A program made the position numbers and the translations under genes. The notes under the pieces were generated by a model. That model ran no database searches and was not told the origin of the DNA. It saw nothing but the letters and a program-made list of their open reading frames with translations. This document shows, piece by piece, positions 12,401 through 23,145 of a DNA stretch of 64,000 nucleotides. Positions within the stretch are counted from its first letter, which is position 1. Every line of letters starts with the position of its first letter. The DNA comes from Helicostylum pulchrum. Taxonomy: Eukaryota; Mucoromycota; Mucoromycetes; Mucorales; Mucoraceae. The stretch lies in NCBI GenBank assembly GCA_025677825.1, contig JAIXMO010000047.1:124001-188000 (forward strand), in the 5' to 3' direction.

Positions 12401-15400
12401 AGGCTCATCAGATTCATTGGTTACTTTAACATAAAACACTGCATCTTGATTCACCTCTACACGACCACCATCAAAGAATTTTCTTTCAAGTTTTAACGCT
12501 TCTTCCTCGACTTGCTGGGTGTCCTTTTTAGGCTTATTAGAATCCCTTTTGACAGCTTCACCAGTAATTTGAGGCACAGAGATTTTTGAAGAGCTACTAT
12601 AAGGTGCCGATTTAGAAGACTTATTCGATTTAAGTTCCTTCTTTACATCTTTATCGTTTCCAGCAACTGAAATCTTTTCACCGCTATCATTTTCAACAGA
12701 TAAGGCATCGATATATGCAACTTCATCTGTAAACACTTCAGCAGTATAAACAATACTTTTACAAACATCTGTATTCTTGTACTCGTGAACCAAAATACGA
12801 CCTTTCACAGAGATCGGACTATCCTGGTCTTGCGTAGAGTCTTCGGTAGGTTGAAAAGGCCTCAACACAGGTTTGAAAGTAACACACACAGTTTTAGAAG
12901 CATGAGCGTCTAATGGGAACACGACACTTTCAGCTGTCTTTTTAAAGACAACACTAACTTCTTTACCTGCAGTAGTAATAGGTGTTTGAGCAGCAGCAGC
13001 AGCAGCAGCAGTACTTGATGATGATGATGAAGAGGGTATAGCATCAGACGTAATAGCAGTAGCAGCAATTACAGTTGTTGTAGTAGTAGTGGTAGAAGAA
13101 GAATTCTTAACCGAATCAGTTGTAGTTTTAGTCTTTGTTCCCGTTTTAGAAGGCTTGTCAGACTTATCAACTTTATCAGATTTATCCTTTTTACCAGAAT
13201 CTGAATCAGATCCATTATCCAAATTCTTGAGCTTAGCCAACTTTTTCATATACTTTTTGACTTTATCTGGTTGAGCTTTACGTTTAGCAATTTTCAACTT
13301 TTGTTCCAAGTTTTCAATTTCCTCTTCTGCTTCTTTAGAAATCGTATTGGTATCATCGTCCTTGACATCGAATTCAAATTCACCATAGTATCTACCAAAG
13401 ATAACTTCATTAGGATCAACGCGTACTTCAAACATACGAGACTGTTTGTTGGTATTTGTCAAGATGATAGTTTCTACACGAGTACAAGGCTGATCAACCA
13501 AACAACGTCCAAACGACAACTCTAAAGACTTGATCAAGAACGTAGAAGGCTTTCGTACTTGAGCCTTTAACAACAAAACCTGATCGTTGGTTCTATCTCG
13601 AATATTTTCAATCACAAGCTTCTCCATAAACGGACCCGATAAAGTAGGTTCAAACACAAAATCCACTTCTCGTTTACCGTACGACCGTACTACACCGTAC
13701 CTTCCTACATCCAGATCAATATCACCAGACGCAATCGACCCAGATTTACGAATAGCATACAATAACGGTGTCTCACTTCGATTATGTAAAATAATCGTCT
13801 TTGCATGTCTTTCATTTCTTTCCACCAACCCGAAATTAATATTCTTCTGTCCTAAATCCATCACCGATCTGCACAACTGAGATCTTAAAATCACTTCACG
13901 GACAGGGATATCTGCTTGACTTAAATCCAACAGATTTTCAAATTCTGTTTGTTCAATATCACGGTCAAACTGAACCAACCTTAAAAAGATACGAGCGTCT
14001 TGTTTCTTGGGTGCAGATTGAATATGAGGCTTTGCATCTCCACTAGGAGTGATCACAATCACAACTTCTTCTTCTCCTTTAGGATCCACATCCACAATAG
14101 AAGTACGTACCAGTACACCCTTCTCCACCAGACGATCAAGTTCTCGACGCCAAGCCAATTGGTATCTAACAAATTGTTCTTCGGCAGATTGTTTAGGGAA
14201 TAAAGGTGGCGAAGCCTTGGATCCGTGCTCAAGAACCGAAATTAAGTCTTCAAACGGAACTCTAGATTTACCAGCGATATCAGACCAATCTAAATTCTTT
14301 CTTGATTTGTATCGAGCTGCAGTAATACCTAACGACCGCTTTGTTTTCGCACTACGTGTACCATAATTGTTTTGTCTGCTATGTGTATTTAATCGAATAT
14401 CAGCAGCACGTTTCTTGGATGCAGGTGTAGATGCTTGAAGATGAGTACGACCAGCAGCAGAAGATTCAATTTCTGGAGACGTAGATGTGGAAGACGCTTT
14501 ATCAGATCCATTAGGAGACAGCCCACTTTGTTCCACCTGTACATCCTTATTATTACCACCACTATTAATATTACTCTCTTCTTTATCGTCAGCTAAATGA
14601 ACCTTTCTACTACTTGTATTGTGAACCTTTTTTCTATGATTCTTTAAAAAGTTAGGATCCGAATTCACTTGAATCATCTTTCTTCTGTACGACTTTAAAG
14701 ATTGTAAAGGAGGTAAAGCTAAATCCAAATAAGCTGTTGAAGAATGTGCTTGATCCAATTTAATTTGTTGTAAAGAGCTTCGAAACCTTCTAGCAACCAT
14801 TAAATCATTTTTAGCGTCGGTTGTTCTGCGTAACTTTGTCGCTTCTGATTCAGATATAGGTTTAGTAGAATCCGTAGTTGTTGTTGGTTTAACAATACGA
14901 CGATTACTGATAGACTCTAATAAAAGTTTGGAACGCCTTCTCACATTAGGAGGGGAGAGTATGACGACTGGTGAACTAGTTTCTCCCTTTTCAATTGCTT
15001 CAGCCGTGATTGAGTTTGCAAGCTTTGAAGTAGCAGAAGGAACAGCGGTAATAGCATTAGCCGTACTAGAAACATTAGAAGCCACTGGTAAAGTATTCTC
15101 AATTTTGTTCTTATTTCTTGTATAGATAACGATATCATCCGGTAAAGAGGTTGTGATTTCTAACGAAAGAGGTTTATCTCTAATATTCTCCACGGTAAAA
15201 GTACGTAACGAAGGAGAATTTAGCGCAATCGAACCGAAATCCAAAAAATTAGCACCTGTAGCCGTAAGGATACGATAAAACAAAGAATGAAACGTAACTC
15301 TATTCTTATCAATATTCGTACTATGCACCTCAATAATTTGATCATTATCCTTATTGAGAAAATTGACCAACGTAATTTGTTTTCGATAATCAGGGTTAAC

Positions 15401-17455
15401 TTTTCTAGGATACAGATCCAATTTTAACTCTACATAACTTCTTGGTTGAATCGTGATTTCACCTCTTAGACAATTTAATACCTTGGAACAAAATTGTAAT
15501 TCCACACGGGCCATAATATCTGACCGATTAAAGATATTGATAGGTAAAGATTTCAGCGTACCCACATCTGTGTCACCAAAATTAATCACTTTTGGAATCG
15601 CCTCCACAAAAGAGGTACAGGTTCTGGCTCTGCACTGAATTACTTTTCTCTCTTTTGGTTCTTCGCTTCTAAATGTACCATACTCTAACGAAATTCTAAA
15701 ATTTCGGCGAATCAATTGACCTGCATTAAAATCATTTATAGAAACATCCTTTTGTGGTTTATAAGATACTTGAATCACCCGCTCGGTACCTGGTTTAAGC
15801 ACAAAGTCTTCAATACGAGTATAACTTTCGGTTGCACCAAGTGTAATAGCTGATGTAGTATTATTATTATTATTATTTAAACCACCGTTGACACTATCAG
15901 TAACTGATCCTGTATCTGTAAACATAGCATCAACTCCCGATAAACCTAACCCAATATCTGAATCAGAGTCTTCAGGTATAGTTGGATAAGAAGGAAAATG
16001 AATACGAGAGCTGGTAGGGGAATCCGTCAAAAGAGGAGAGAAGGAACCATCGATATCACCAGTACCACCACCAGCAGAAGCAGCACCAGTACCAATACGA
16101 GGTGTAGGAGAAGTAGACCTTGAACTAAGTTCACTATTGGGAGCCGACAATTCACTAAACGCAGTTAAAGTAGTTGCAGGTGTATTGAAGCCACCTGTAC
16201 GACTAGCACTATTATTACTAAATTTACGTCTCATTGGGTTTAACCTTGTGTCCAAACGTTCAGGTACTTCTACCACCGAAGTATCTTGTTTTATATCAAA
16301 TAAAACTTCAGCACCCTCCGGTAAAAATCTGATTTCAACAGGAGATTCACCGACATTATTCAACACGATTTGCTGTACAGCCCAAGTCCCCGAAATACAA
16401 TCACCAAAGTCTACTACGTTACCACTACTGACAATCAAGGTTTCCTTTTTTAAAACGGATCGAACAGTTGCATGTACCTTTGTTTGTACAACGTTACGTG
16501 CATCATTTGCATTTTCAACTTGTAAATCGTAGTTGAAGTCACCTACTTCCTTTGGCATGAATAGCATGCGTACTTGTTTACTAGAATAACTTGAGATCGG
16601 GTGATCTTTATTTAAAGCATCGCCAGTATCCGCATCAATAAACTGTAACGTATCTATTTCAGCAGAAAGATCCATCGTATTTAAGAGCCAATAAAGATCG
16701 ATTTCAGATCGATTTTGGATCGTGAAATCTTTATAGTAAGTTTCTCCCAATACGCAATCATCAAAATTTAAACCGGTTTCTGCAACATCAGTCCATAACG
16801 CAGATTGACATACACTTGCTCTGAATTTAATCGACACTTGATAATCAGCTAAACTTGAAGTAGACAAAACGTCTTTATTGCTATCATCCATTGCATTATT
16901 ATTATTATTATTTGATATAATAGACGCATTGGAATTATTATAATAACCAAAGAAAAAAAGACTGCCAGTGACATTAAACATGCTAAATGTCTCGGTATCA
17001 TCTGCCACCGTAATATCATAATCGTCTTCTTCCTCTGTTGTCAAATGTGTTGTCTCTGGTAAAAAAGCCAATATAAACGAACGAGATTGTCTTGGTTCCA
17101 GTTCGATTTGGTCGACATGATTGATATAATTGAATAACTGGTTGAATGGATATTCTTCAGCTTCACAAGACCAGCTCACCGTATTGGTTGTAATGACATT
17201 ATCAAGTAAGGCCGGTAGATTAGAAATATTTTCGTTTTCCAACTGAAAAGCAATCTGGTTTCGTAAATTAGAGCGCATTTTGACGACTATAGGTTGATCA
17301 GATAGATTACGCAGGCTTAACCGTCGAAGGGCGTGTAAACCATTAAGATAGACATTATCTAGAGTGATTCGTCCATGAAGTCCAGATAATTCAAACATTG
17401 GTGTTACCGCTGCTTTTTCTAAACTGGCAGGTTCATGCGTACTGACATTGTTCAT
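9500..17455 (-). CDS. Giant 2651-residue protein with repeated ASH/Hydin-like (MSP-fold) motifs
   Basis: One uninterrupted 7.96-kb reading frame, unusual in a region where most genes carry introns. At least eight segments follow the pattern h-[DNS]-[FL]-G...h-x-N-x-[ST] typical of ASPM/SPD-2/Hydin immunoglobulin-like domains. Examples are VVDFGDCISG (~residue 345), VINFGDTDVG (~622), FLDFGSIALN (~738), NINFGLVERN (~1207), ELSFGRCLVD (~1315), ILDLGFSYVD (~1775), VINLGYTDLL (~1913) and RIDLGKIGHS (~2263). Linkers are low-complexity: Ser/Thr/Asn-rich near 430-560, Lys-rich coiled coil near 1370-1430, and poly-Thr, poly-Ser and poly-Ala near 1460-1500. No signal peptide or membrane segment is seen. 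Such folds serve centrosomal, ciliary and trafficking proteins. Here the role is unknown, and Mucorales have no flagella. Confidence 0.9.
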   Translation of the reverse strand: MNNVSTHEPASLEKAAVTPMFELSGLHGRITLDNVYLNGLHALRRLSLRNLSDQPIVVKMRSNLRNQIAFQLENENISNLPALLDNVITTNTVSWSCEAEEYPFNQLFNYINHVDQIELEPRQSRSFILAFLPETTHLTTEEEDDYDITVADDTETFSMFNVTGSLFFFGYYNNSNASIISNNNNNNAMDDSNKDVLSTSSLADYQVSIKFRASVCQSALWTDVAETGLNFDDCVLGETYYKDFTIQNRSEIDLYWLLNTMDLSAEIDTLQFIDADTGDALNKDHPISSYSSKQVRMLFMPKEVGDFNYDLQVENANDARNVVQTKVHATVRSVLKKETLIVSSGNVVDFGDCISGTWAVQQIVLNNVGESPVEIRFLPEGAEVLFDIKQDTSVVEVPERLDTRLNPMRRKFSNNSASRTGGFNTPATTLTAFSELSAPNSELSSRSTSPTPRIGTGAASAGGGTGDIDGSFSPLLTDSPTSSRIHFPSYPTIPEDSDSDIGLGLSGVDAMFTDTGSVTDSVNGGLNNNNNNTTSAITLGATESYTRIEDFVLKPGTERVIQVSYKPQKDVSINDFNAGQLIRRNFRISLEYGTFRSEEPKERKVIQCRARTCTSFVEAIPKVINFGDTDVGTLKSLPINIFNRSDIMARVELQFCSKVLNCLRGEITIQPRSYVELKLDLYPRKVNPDYRKQITLVNFLNKDNDQIIEVHSTNIDKNRVTFHSLFYRILTATGANFLDFGSIALNSPSLRTFTVENIRDKPLSLEITTSLPDDIVIYTRNKNKIENTLPVASNVSSTANAITAVPSATSKLANSITAEAIEKGETSSPVVILSPPNVRRRSKLLLESISNRRIVKPTTTTDSTKPISESEATKLRRTTDAKNDLMVARRFRSSLQQIKLDQAHSSTAYLDLALPPLQSLKSYRRKMIQVNSDPNFLKNHRKKVHNTSSRKVHLADDKEESNINSGGNNKDVQVEQSGLSPNGSDKASSTSTSPEIESSAAGRTHLQASTPASKKRAADIRLNTHSRQNNYGTRSAKTKRSLGITAARYKSRKNLDWSDIAGKSRVPFEDLISVLEHGSKASPPLFPKQSAEEQFVRYQLAWRRELDRLVEKGVLVRTSIVDVDPKGEEEVVIVITPSGDAKPHIQSAPKKQDARIFLRLVQFDRDIEQTEFENLLDLSQADIPVREVILRSQLCRSVMDLGQKNINFGLVERNERHAKTIILHNRSETPLLYAIRKSGSIASGDIDLDVGRYGVVRSYGKREVDFVFEPTLSGPFMEKLVIENIRDRTNDQVLLLKAQVRKPSTFLIKSLELSFGRCLVDQPCTRVETIILTNTNKQSRMFEVRVDPNEVIFGRYYGEFEFDVKDDDTNTISKEAEEEIENLEQKLKIAKRKAQPDKVKKYMKKLAKLKNLDNGSDSDSGKKDKSDKVDKSDKPSKTGTKTKTTTDSVKNSSSTTTTTTTVIAATAITSDAIPSSSSSSSTAAAAAAAQTPITTAGKEVSVVFKKTAESVVFPLDAHASKTVCVTFKPVLRPFQPTEDSTQDQDSPISVKGRILVHEYKNTDVCKSIVYTAEVFTDEVAYIDALSVENDSGEKISVAGNDKDVKKELKSNKSSKSAPYSSSSKISVPQITGEAVKRDSNKPKKDTQQVEEEALKLERKFFDGGRVEVNQDAVFYVKVTNESDEPIEFDLVSKDQPPVFDFDASSDSSRQLLPRETKKIRYGICPTQPGKYLSTFSLKNKRTGTLQPFTIQYLAHCNQYLEFPSLADEDNGILDLGFSYVDPGTKYSQVTPLLVENTSGQDTFITCQSNLSHQVLIFKDEAGERGLVEMIPLKRGGMTTVWVAVQPNLLTGYLGNSEDECRKLVGGIKFSVYQKDTYEKKEEDEEEMLLMLTQTVKFTSIIGQSHLEVSDRVINLGYTDLLQKEFYGAFTIKNKSGELPLDYEVECASGNIELDRRGGTLNGWRGTKSTRDSDMEFPGDKSRKNSTTDSINDSVSGSLGVHDDRRGSYDDLGSVVTSSLTQITFRINAYRYGLLNEKLIVTNKRNSQEVFVIDVRLFVDCKKLDAWSLPSKKILGSSQTSQQYHVDDNDQTDHREADPLPMIRWESIYISPAPPQDNEEETVLQLMDLPEQDATRLYVREIDVSNTSGQPMQLVAMSDVDITAKFAVDEEKIKSIQVDYAEGLFSQRSGQLSLQPGQRIRVRLHSPSAEKLDEDGRALALQGRSGSLKGMLVLYDARQSIEVLAIELEALFCVSRTELAVDRIDLGKIGHSTSYKPVRFEFQIRNLADVPAAYEIHAPNFIDFTPLDRNGVAVKQKLFYIPSRKTQRVEGLLNSKEMPDQTSGLHRFNIRIDNLRNNSNTMHLHLKALMTVFELRFERLSSDGELVLPTLHHPIAVQNAPCDNWFVIHNKTDDDLRFEIGADITPELEPYVNLDVLSRYTNSPLKGDIAIGPQGSIEVRVRASPNEASRLPRNRAEFTDLAGIIMANLWVTTSPIEEEDEEGKTRVRETIPIRCVLEETATFALSERRLDFKLVTYYQDSESGTDLMDSACMPESRLLTIVNHATKVPLRFKVTVEGPAEFPAHEIVMISQLEQDGTGVIEPGGTLTLSVAISNPKESMPGQLKIHVDDLDALGESRQTVSMYVTEIVWDL

Positions 17456-18694
17456 TATTAAAAAAAAAATGGATGGGGAGGGTTGTGAATTACTGAATTA
17501 CTTATGTATATAGTTGGTAGTTGGTATGCGGGCACTTTTTTTTCTCTTTGCGACACTAGAACACTGTTGTAAGTAAAATATACATGTATAAAAAGAATTG
17601 AAAGCAAATAGTTACATGTTTTAGAAAGAAGTAATCTTTATATTTGTATTTACAAAAGATCAGGTTTTGTCTTTTTCAACCTTCTCGCTCTTTATTTTTT
17701 TCTTTTGTATTCAAAGTAAGAAAAGAAGAAAAAAAATAGCAATGATTGGCCGAAAACAAAAGTTATATCTAGTAATTTGTTGTAGAGATCTTCTCGTATT
17801 AGAAATAATTGCTATTTCGTAAATTATAAACAGAAATAAGAATCGAAACTCTTAATTTAGGATTTATGTTTAAATATTTCAGCTGTATTGTACAATCTAA
17901 TAAACTGAAGTGAAAGTAACTAATTAGTTCGTTATAGAGGACATCAATCTTCTGCTATTTTCATTGGTCAACTTCTAATGTAATTTGAAGTTGACGCCCC
18001 TGTTCTATTTATACGGCCGCTGATCTAGAAGAGCCACATAAAAAGCAAGAAAAAAGGCTTACAAAAAAAAGGATGGAATACATATATACGTGCCTAACAC
18101 AAATGATATATTTATTCATCATATTAAAGTTGGACGAGTATGAAAAAGTAACACTTTTTTCTGTGCGTTTAAATAGAAAATATATCCATATTTTAATCTA
18201 CATGCAAAAACGGGTTTTTTTTTAATGAGAAATATAATATCATGATGATGACGAAATAAACCCTCTTTTCTATCATGGTTAAATCAGCCTATTTATTCCG
18301 TCCTTTTCTTTTTTTTAAAGACAATGAATTGGTATACAAGTACCTTTTATGTAATTAAATGTCCCTATGGTATGGTGGTGTCGATGCAAACGGATACTTT
18401 GAAAAAAAAAATCCGTTAGAGGTGTAAATGGAGGTGTACCAGAAATTTTCCAAAAATACATAGTTTCAACTTCTTTTTAGTTCTCAAAACTTTTCACACC
18501 TTTTTATTGTCGAATTTTTTAGTTAACAATACACATCGCTTGCATATATCATTGTCGCCACGAATAAATTTGACACTGAGTATCAACTGTTTATTTAAGT
18601 TTTAAAGAGAAAATATACTTTATTGAATAAAAAAAAAGAGCCGCCAGTGTCGTTTATTTAAGGACTTTTAAAGATAAAGTAAAGAAAAAATCTT
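17456..18694. other. Intergenic, no gene seen
   Basis: AT-rich spacer upstream of the giant gene. It contains only short frames with many stops. No RNA gene or repeat boundary is recognised. The TATTGGCC-like and GTAACTAA words here recur weakly near 20640-20680. Confidence 0.4.
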
Positions 18695-19430
18695 TTACAG
18701 TACATAAAATGTCTTACTCGACATTTCTTTTTGTAAAAGAGAGCACATGTTGGTCATGAAATATTTGAGTCTAAAAAGATTATTTAATGTGTCCTTTAAC
18801 ATTCCAAACGTCTCGATATTTTCTGGTATCATTAACTTGTCTATTTGGTTTGCAACAAATACTTTGTCTACTTTGGTTATCTTATACAAATATCCAATAT
18901 TACCTATCCAATCCATTGCAAGTACGGTATTAAACTGGTTTCCGTATACAGAGCGTAATAATGATAATATACATACATTAACTTTGAGATTTTTCGTCTG
19001 TTGCTTCAATATAAGTGATTCAGATACAGAAGACTTTTTCCATTCACTCGAAGATAATTCCACGATGATTGATTCATCAAGTCTCATGAGCAAATCGATT
19101 TTCTTGGGGTAAGTTACTGAAATGTTGGAGCTATCAAATAAAGATTTATTTATTTCCTTGGCTATTTTGCTACTTTTTGAACCAGTTCCACCATCACCGC
19201 AGTTCCCGAAAACAAACAATCAAGAAACTCTGCAAAACGTCTGTAGAATGTCAACTCTGAATCCTTAGTCTTTGTTTCCCACAAGTTCAGATTTTCGGCG
19301 ACACGTTCGACAATGTTTAGGATAATGTATTCTTCTGATACTCTTTTTCTTTGATTACTCAAATTCGATTTGTGTTGTTGTATCGATAACATCATTGCGT
19401 CAACATCAGGTGCGAGACTGACACTGTGTT
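18695..19430 (-). pseudogene. Frameshifted gene, possible PD-(D/E)XK-like fold
   Basis: Two overlapping minus-strand frames form one broken protein. The first runs from about 19430 (possible acceptor AACACAG) through 19162 (IQQHKSNLSNQRKRVSEEY...ETKTKDSELTFYRRFAEFL). The second continues to the stop at 18695 (KIDLLMRLDESIIVELSSSEWKK, read here as KIDLLMRLDES followed by IIVELSSSEWKK, then LILKQQTKNLKVNVCILSLL). The frame change lies between about 19195 and 19225. The D-x(n)-E-x-x-x-x-x-K arrangement, followed by a helix with Gln/Lys, loosely resembles nuclease-like PD-(D/E)XK folds. Short, repeated hypothetical proteins of this style occur in Mucoralean genomes, but I cannot confirm the family. 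No upstream start exon was found. Confidence 0.5.
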
Positions 19431-20871
19431 AAAAAAAAAAAGTGGCACGATATCTGCACGTATTGCGCGCACCCGAGCCTTTTTTGAAAGAATTGCACCA
19501 CCCGATAGCTCTCACAAAGCATGTGCAATTTTCCTGCGGCTTCTAACGCCAAAATAAACCGCAGTCTTCACAGACTGCACAGTTGAGAGAGGGTGTGGCT
19601 ATTTTTTTTTCGATTACCACACCACCAAATCATTTTGATATGAGTTGACGAAACTTTCAAAGCTGGGTTCTTGGTTTTTTGCAACAAATGTACATAACTC
19701 TAAAAAAAACAGCATCCGTAAGGATATGTGTGAGTTAATCTTGTTGATGCAACCCTAATTAAAAAAAATATATATACTTTCTTCTTCAAGATAACGCATT
19801 TTTGGCTTTTCTTTTTTTGTAAAAGCACTTTATTTTTCTTTTTTAAAAAGTATGGGATTTCTTCGTGAAATCAACTTGGGAATTTGTGAAAAGTGAAAAC
19901 CCACTGTTCATAAACTGGACCAACCCGAAAAAAGGGGAATTCTTAATACATGTTCTATTTACACGTTCAGAAAGAAAGTGTGGAATATTTCTTTTTACTC
20001 ACCATTATTAAGACCTATCACAGTCGGGTGGACCACATTTGAACGTTTATAACAAGCGCTCTTTTGCATGGTGGTTGCTTTAAGAAGAACGGTATAATTT
20101 TGTACAGACATAAAAGAAAATATTGTTCATAAAAGAAAAAGTGATTTATTTATTTTTAGATTGATAAAATAGCTAGTCTATTTGCTCATGTGATCTATTT
20201 CATCATTTTTAAGTACGCGTCTACAACTTTTTGTTTCAATTTATTTTAACTGACCAAAAACGTGTATCATGTGCGTGAGTTAATTTTGCTGATTAAAACA
20301 AATACGTCCCTTCTTCTCCGAGATAATGCATTTTGGCATATCCTTTAGGTCTGAAATTCTTTCAGCCTGTGAGCCCAGCGAGAGTTTATATGTATCTTGG
20401 TACATGAAAAATGTTTGGACGAAAAAGAAGTTTTTTTTTATGCGTAATTTTATCAAGTTTGCGCGCGTAATGCTTACGTAACAAAATATTATATGTTCTC
20501 TTTTTATTTTTACGTGATTTTAGAAAGCTTCAAGTAACTGCAGATGTTTGATTGTATATCACTACATAGGCTCTATGAGGCTGCGTATACCTTTTGATAG
20601 AATTCAAAACGATATTGATTATTAAGCGAAAGTAAAAACCTCAACGTGATTGGCCCTAAAATAGAACTTGAGTAACTAAATACTCTTACAAATATATTTT
20701 TCCTTTTGATACCAAACACATTATAGCGTCATTTTTATTAAATGGTTGGTAATGCAATCTGTATAAATAAAAGAATACCAAACAAATAAATATGTCTCTT
20801 TTTTTTTTCTTTCTTAGTCTTCTCAACAAAATACAATTCATCGTATTCAACATATTCAAACTTGTTTAACT
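19431..20871. other. Intergenic with diverged direct repeat
   Basis: No coding frame is supported. A segment at 19727-19810 (GAGTTAAT, then GATAACGCATTTTTGGC) resembles 20271-20345 (GAGTTAAT, then GATAATGCATTTTGGC), so about 80 bp is duplicated and diverged. A pyrimidine-rich stretch ends just before the glutathione reductase start. Confidence 0.4.
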
Positions 20872-22342
20872 ATGGCTCCAGTTTCAAAAGCATCTAAAAA
20901 ACTATTTGATTACATCGTTATCGGTGGCGGTTCAGGAGGTATGGCATCTGCCAGAAGAGCAGCCGGTATTTATGGTGCTTCTGTCGCATTGATTGAAGCA
21001 CACAGCGTACTAGGCGGTACGTGTGTCAACGTCGGTTGCGTTCCCAAGAAAGTAATGTGGAACACTGCTTCTGTCTATGAAACTTTACGTCAAGCCAAAG
21101 GATACGGATACGAATTTAGCGACGTTAAATTTAATTGGGCTGTAATAAAAGCAAAACGCGATGCCTACATTAAACGATTGAACGGCATTTACGATAACAA
21201 TCTTGCCAAAGAAAAAGTAGAACATTTCTATGGTCATGCTAGTTTTGTCAATCCTTCCACCATTACCATTAGGAGAGAAGGTGTTGACGCCATTGAGATT
21301 GAAGGTAAGCATATTCTAATCGCTACAGGTGGCCATGCTATTATTCCTCAAGTACCTGGTTCTGACCTCGGTATTAGTTCCGATGGCTTCTTTGAACTCG
21401 AAGAGCAACCAAAACGCGTAGCTGTAGTTGGAACTGGTTATATTGGCGTTGAAATCGCCGGTATCTTTCATGCACTTGGGTCGGATGTCACCATCTTTTC
21501 TCGTACTAAACAAATCTTGAGAAAGTTTGATCCAATTGTAAAAGACACCTTATTGGATCATATGAAAAAACAAGGTGTTCATTTTACGTTTGATTCTAAA
21601 GTTTCTGCTTTAAGAAAGTCTGGTAGTGGTATTATCATCGACTTTGAATCGGATGGTCAAAAAGGGGAACTTGAAGTAGATTGCGTTCTTTGGGCTGTGG
21701 GTCGTGCTGCTAATACTAAAGAGTTAAATATTGAGGCTGTAGGTGTTAAGTTGGATGATAAACAACAGATTGTTGTTGATGAGTATCAAAATACCACTAC
21801 AAAAAACATTTATTCACTTGGTGATGTAATTGGAAAAGCTGAATTAACACCTGGTTAGTACCTTGTAGAAAAAGAAAACGAGTACTATCTGACTTATTAA
21901 CAAGTATATATATATGATAGTTGCAATTGCTGCAGGTCGCAAGTTATCTGATCGTCTCTTTGGTGGTTCACAATTCGCGCATTCTAAACTTGACTATACA
22001 AACATCCCCACTGTTATATTTTCACATCCTACCATTGGTACAATTGGTTATACTGAATCCGAAGCTCGCGAAAAGTTTGGAGATGAAAACATAAAGACGT
22101 ATGTAACCAGATTTGGAAACATGTACTTTAGTGTTCTTGATGAAAAAGAACCTACAGCTTATAAACTTATCGTAAGTGGTAAAGAAGAAAAGGTAGTTGG
22201 TCTTCATATTATTGGTAGAGATAGTGATGAAATCCTTCAAGGCTTTGGTGTAGCTATTCGCATGGGAGCAACTAAAGCTGATTTCGATTCATGTGTTGCT
22301 ATTCATCCTACTTCCTCTGAAGAATTGGTTACATTACGCTAA
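20872..22342 (+). CDS. GLR1: Glutathione reductase
   Basis: NADPH-dependent flavoenzyme that reduces glutathione disulphide and so maintains cytosolic thiol redox balance. Exons 20872-21853 and 21921-22342 join in frame to 467 residues, normal for the family. Visible features are the FAD-binding GGGSGG (residues 18-23), the redox-active disulphide GGTCVNVGC (C51 and C56), the NADPH-binding [11 protein letters not shown] near residue 187, and the second FAD motif GDV near the end of exon 1. The C-terminal dimer-interface active site is HPTSSEE. No mitochondrial presequence is evident. Genes of this type have been reported near sex loci in some Mucorales. Here about 31 kb separates it from the alginate-lyase-like gene. 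Confidence 0.95.
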
Positions 22343-22382
22343 AATAAAAGTTCTTCTTTTTTTATATAATCATTTATTTATT

Positions 22383-23145
22383 TCAATTATCATGCAACTT
22401 GTTTTTAAGTGTAGTTAAAAAGGTTGTCAAGTCTTTATCCATTGCTTCAGGGACCATAACTCCTTTGGTTGTGAACCATCTGGCTACATTAGGTTCAACT
22501 TGATAACTAACTGATTTTCCATTTGATTTATATGTCATGTTCAATTTATAGATTGATGAATATTTATCCATACTACCAGAAATTGTTAATGATCCTGTCA
22601 CCTAGTTTTTTTACTCTTGCGTTAAAAAAAAAAGCTTTTTTTGTATTTAATCGTTTTTTACTAAACTTACTTTTCCGTCCACTTTTTGATATCCAATGAA
22701 AATTTGATCCTTTTCAACCAAATAAGTATAAGCAAAAGCAATAGTTTGAATAATCCAATAAGCAACGACACATAAAGTTGTTACAGTAAGTGCTTCAGTA
22801 AAACTGGTCTTATACTCATAAAAAAATGCTCCTCCTGCAATGAAACATGAAATATAACCCAAGAATAATTTGACATCAGTATGAACGTGAGATTGAGTGA
22901 ATTTCAAATCGGTAGAGTAAAACTAAAAACTATATAAGTATCTAGATTCCAAAAAAAAATTTGTCTAAAACGAAGTATACTTTACTCGGGCAAGTTCATC
23001 ATCAACAGCGTTTTTAAGTTGAGTGCCGTCATATACGTTGGAAACTTCGACGGGTTCTATTCGTTATTTTTGTTACTCATAAATATTATTTTTTTCTATT
23101 GCCTATATAAATGTGTAATTTACCTTTCACTTCGGTTTGAGACAT
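22383..23145 (-). CDS. SPC2: Signal peptidase complex subunit 2
   Basis: Accessory subunit of the ER signal peptidase complex, involved in cleaving signal peptides and docking to the translocon. Minus-strand exons 23145-23124, 23056-22986, 22922-22671 and 22601-22383 join in frame to 187 residues. The N-terminal cytosolic part (VEVSNVYDGTQLKNAVDDEL) is followed by the family hallmark FTQSHVHTDVKLFLGYISC. Two closely spaced hydrophobic segments (~residues 47-65 and 75-95) sit before a cytosolic C-terminal domain (FIGYQKVDGK, then SYQVEPNVARWFTTKG). Both membrane helices and the length match SPC2/SPCS2. It is convergent with glutathione reductase, with only 40 bp between stop codons. Confidence 0.93.

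Noticed and set aside
12970..13100. Trinucleotide repeats in the giant gene
   Set aside because: They are in-frame poly-Ala, poly-Ser and poly-Thr tracts within a linker, not a separate element.
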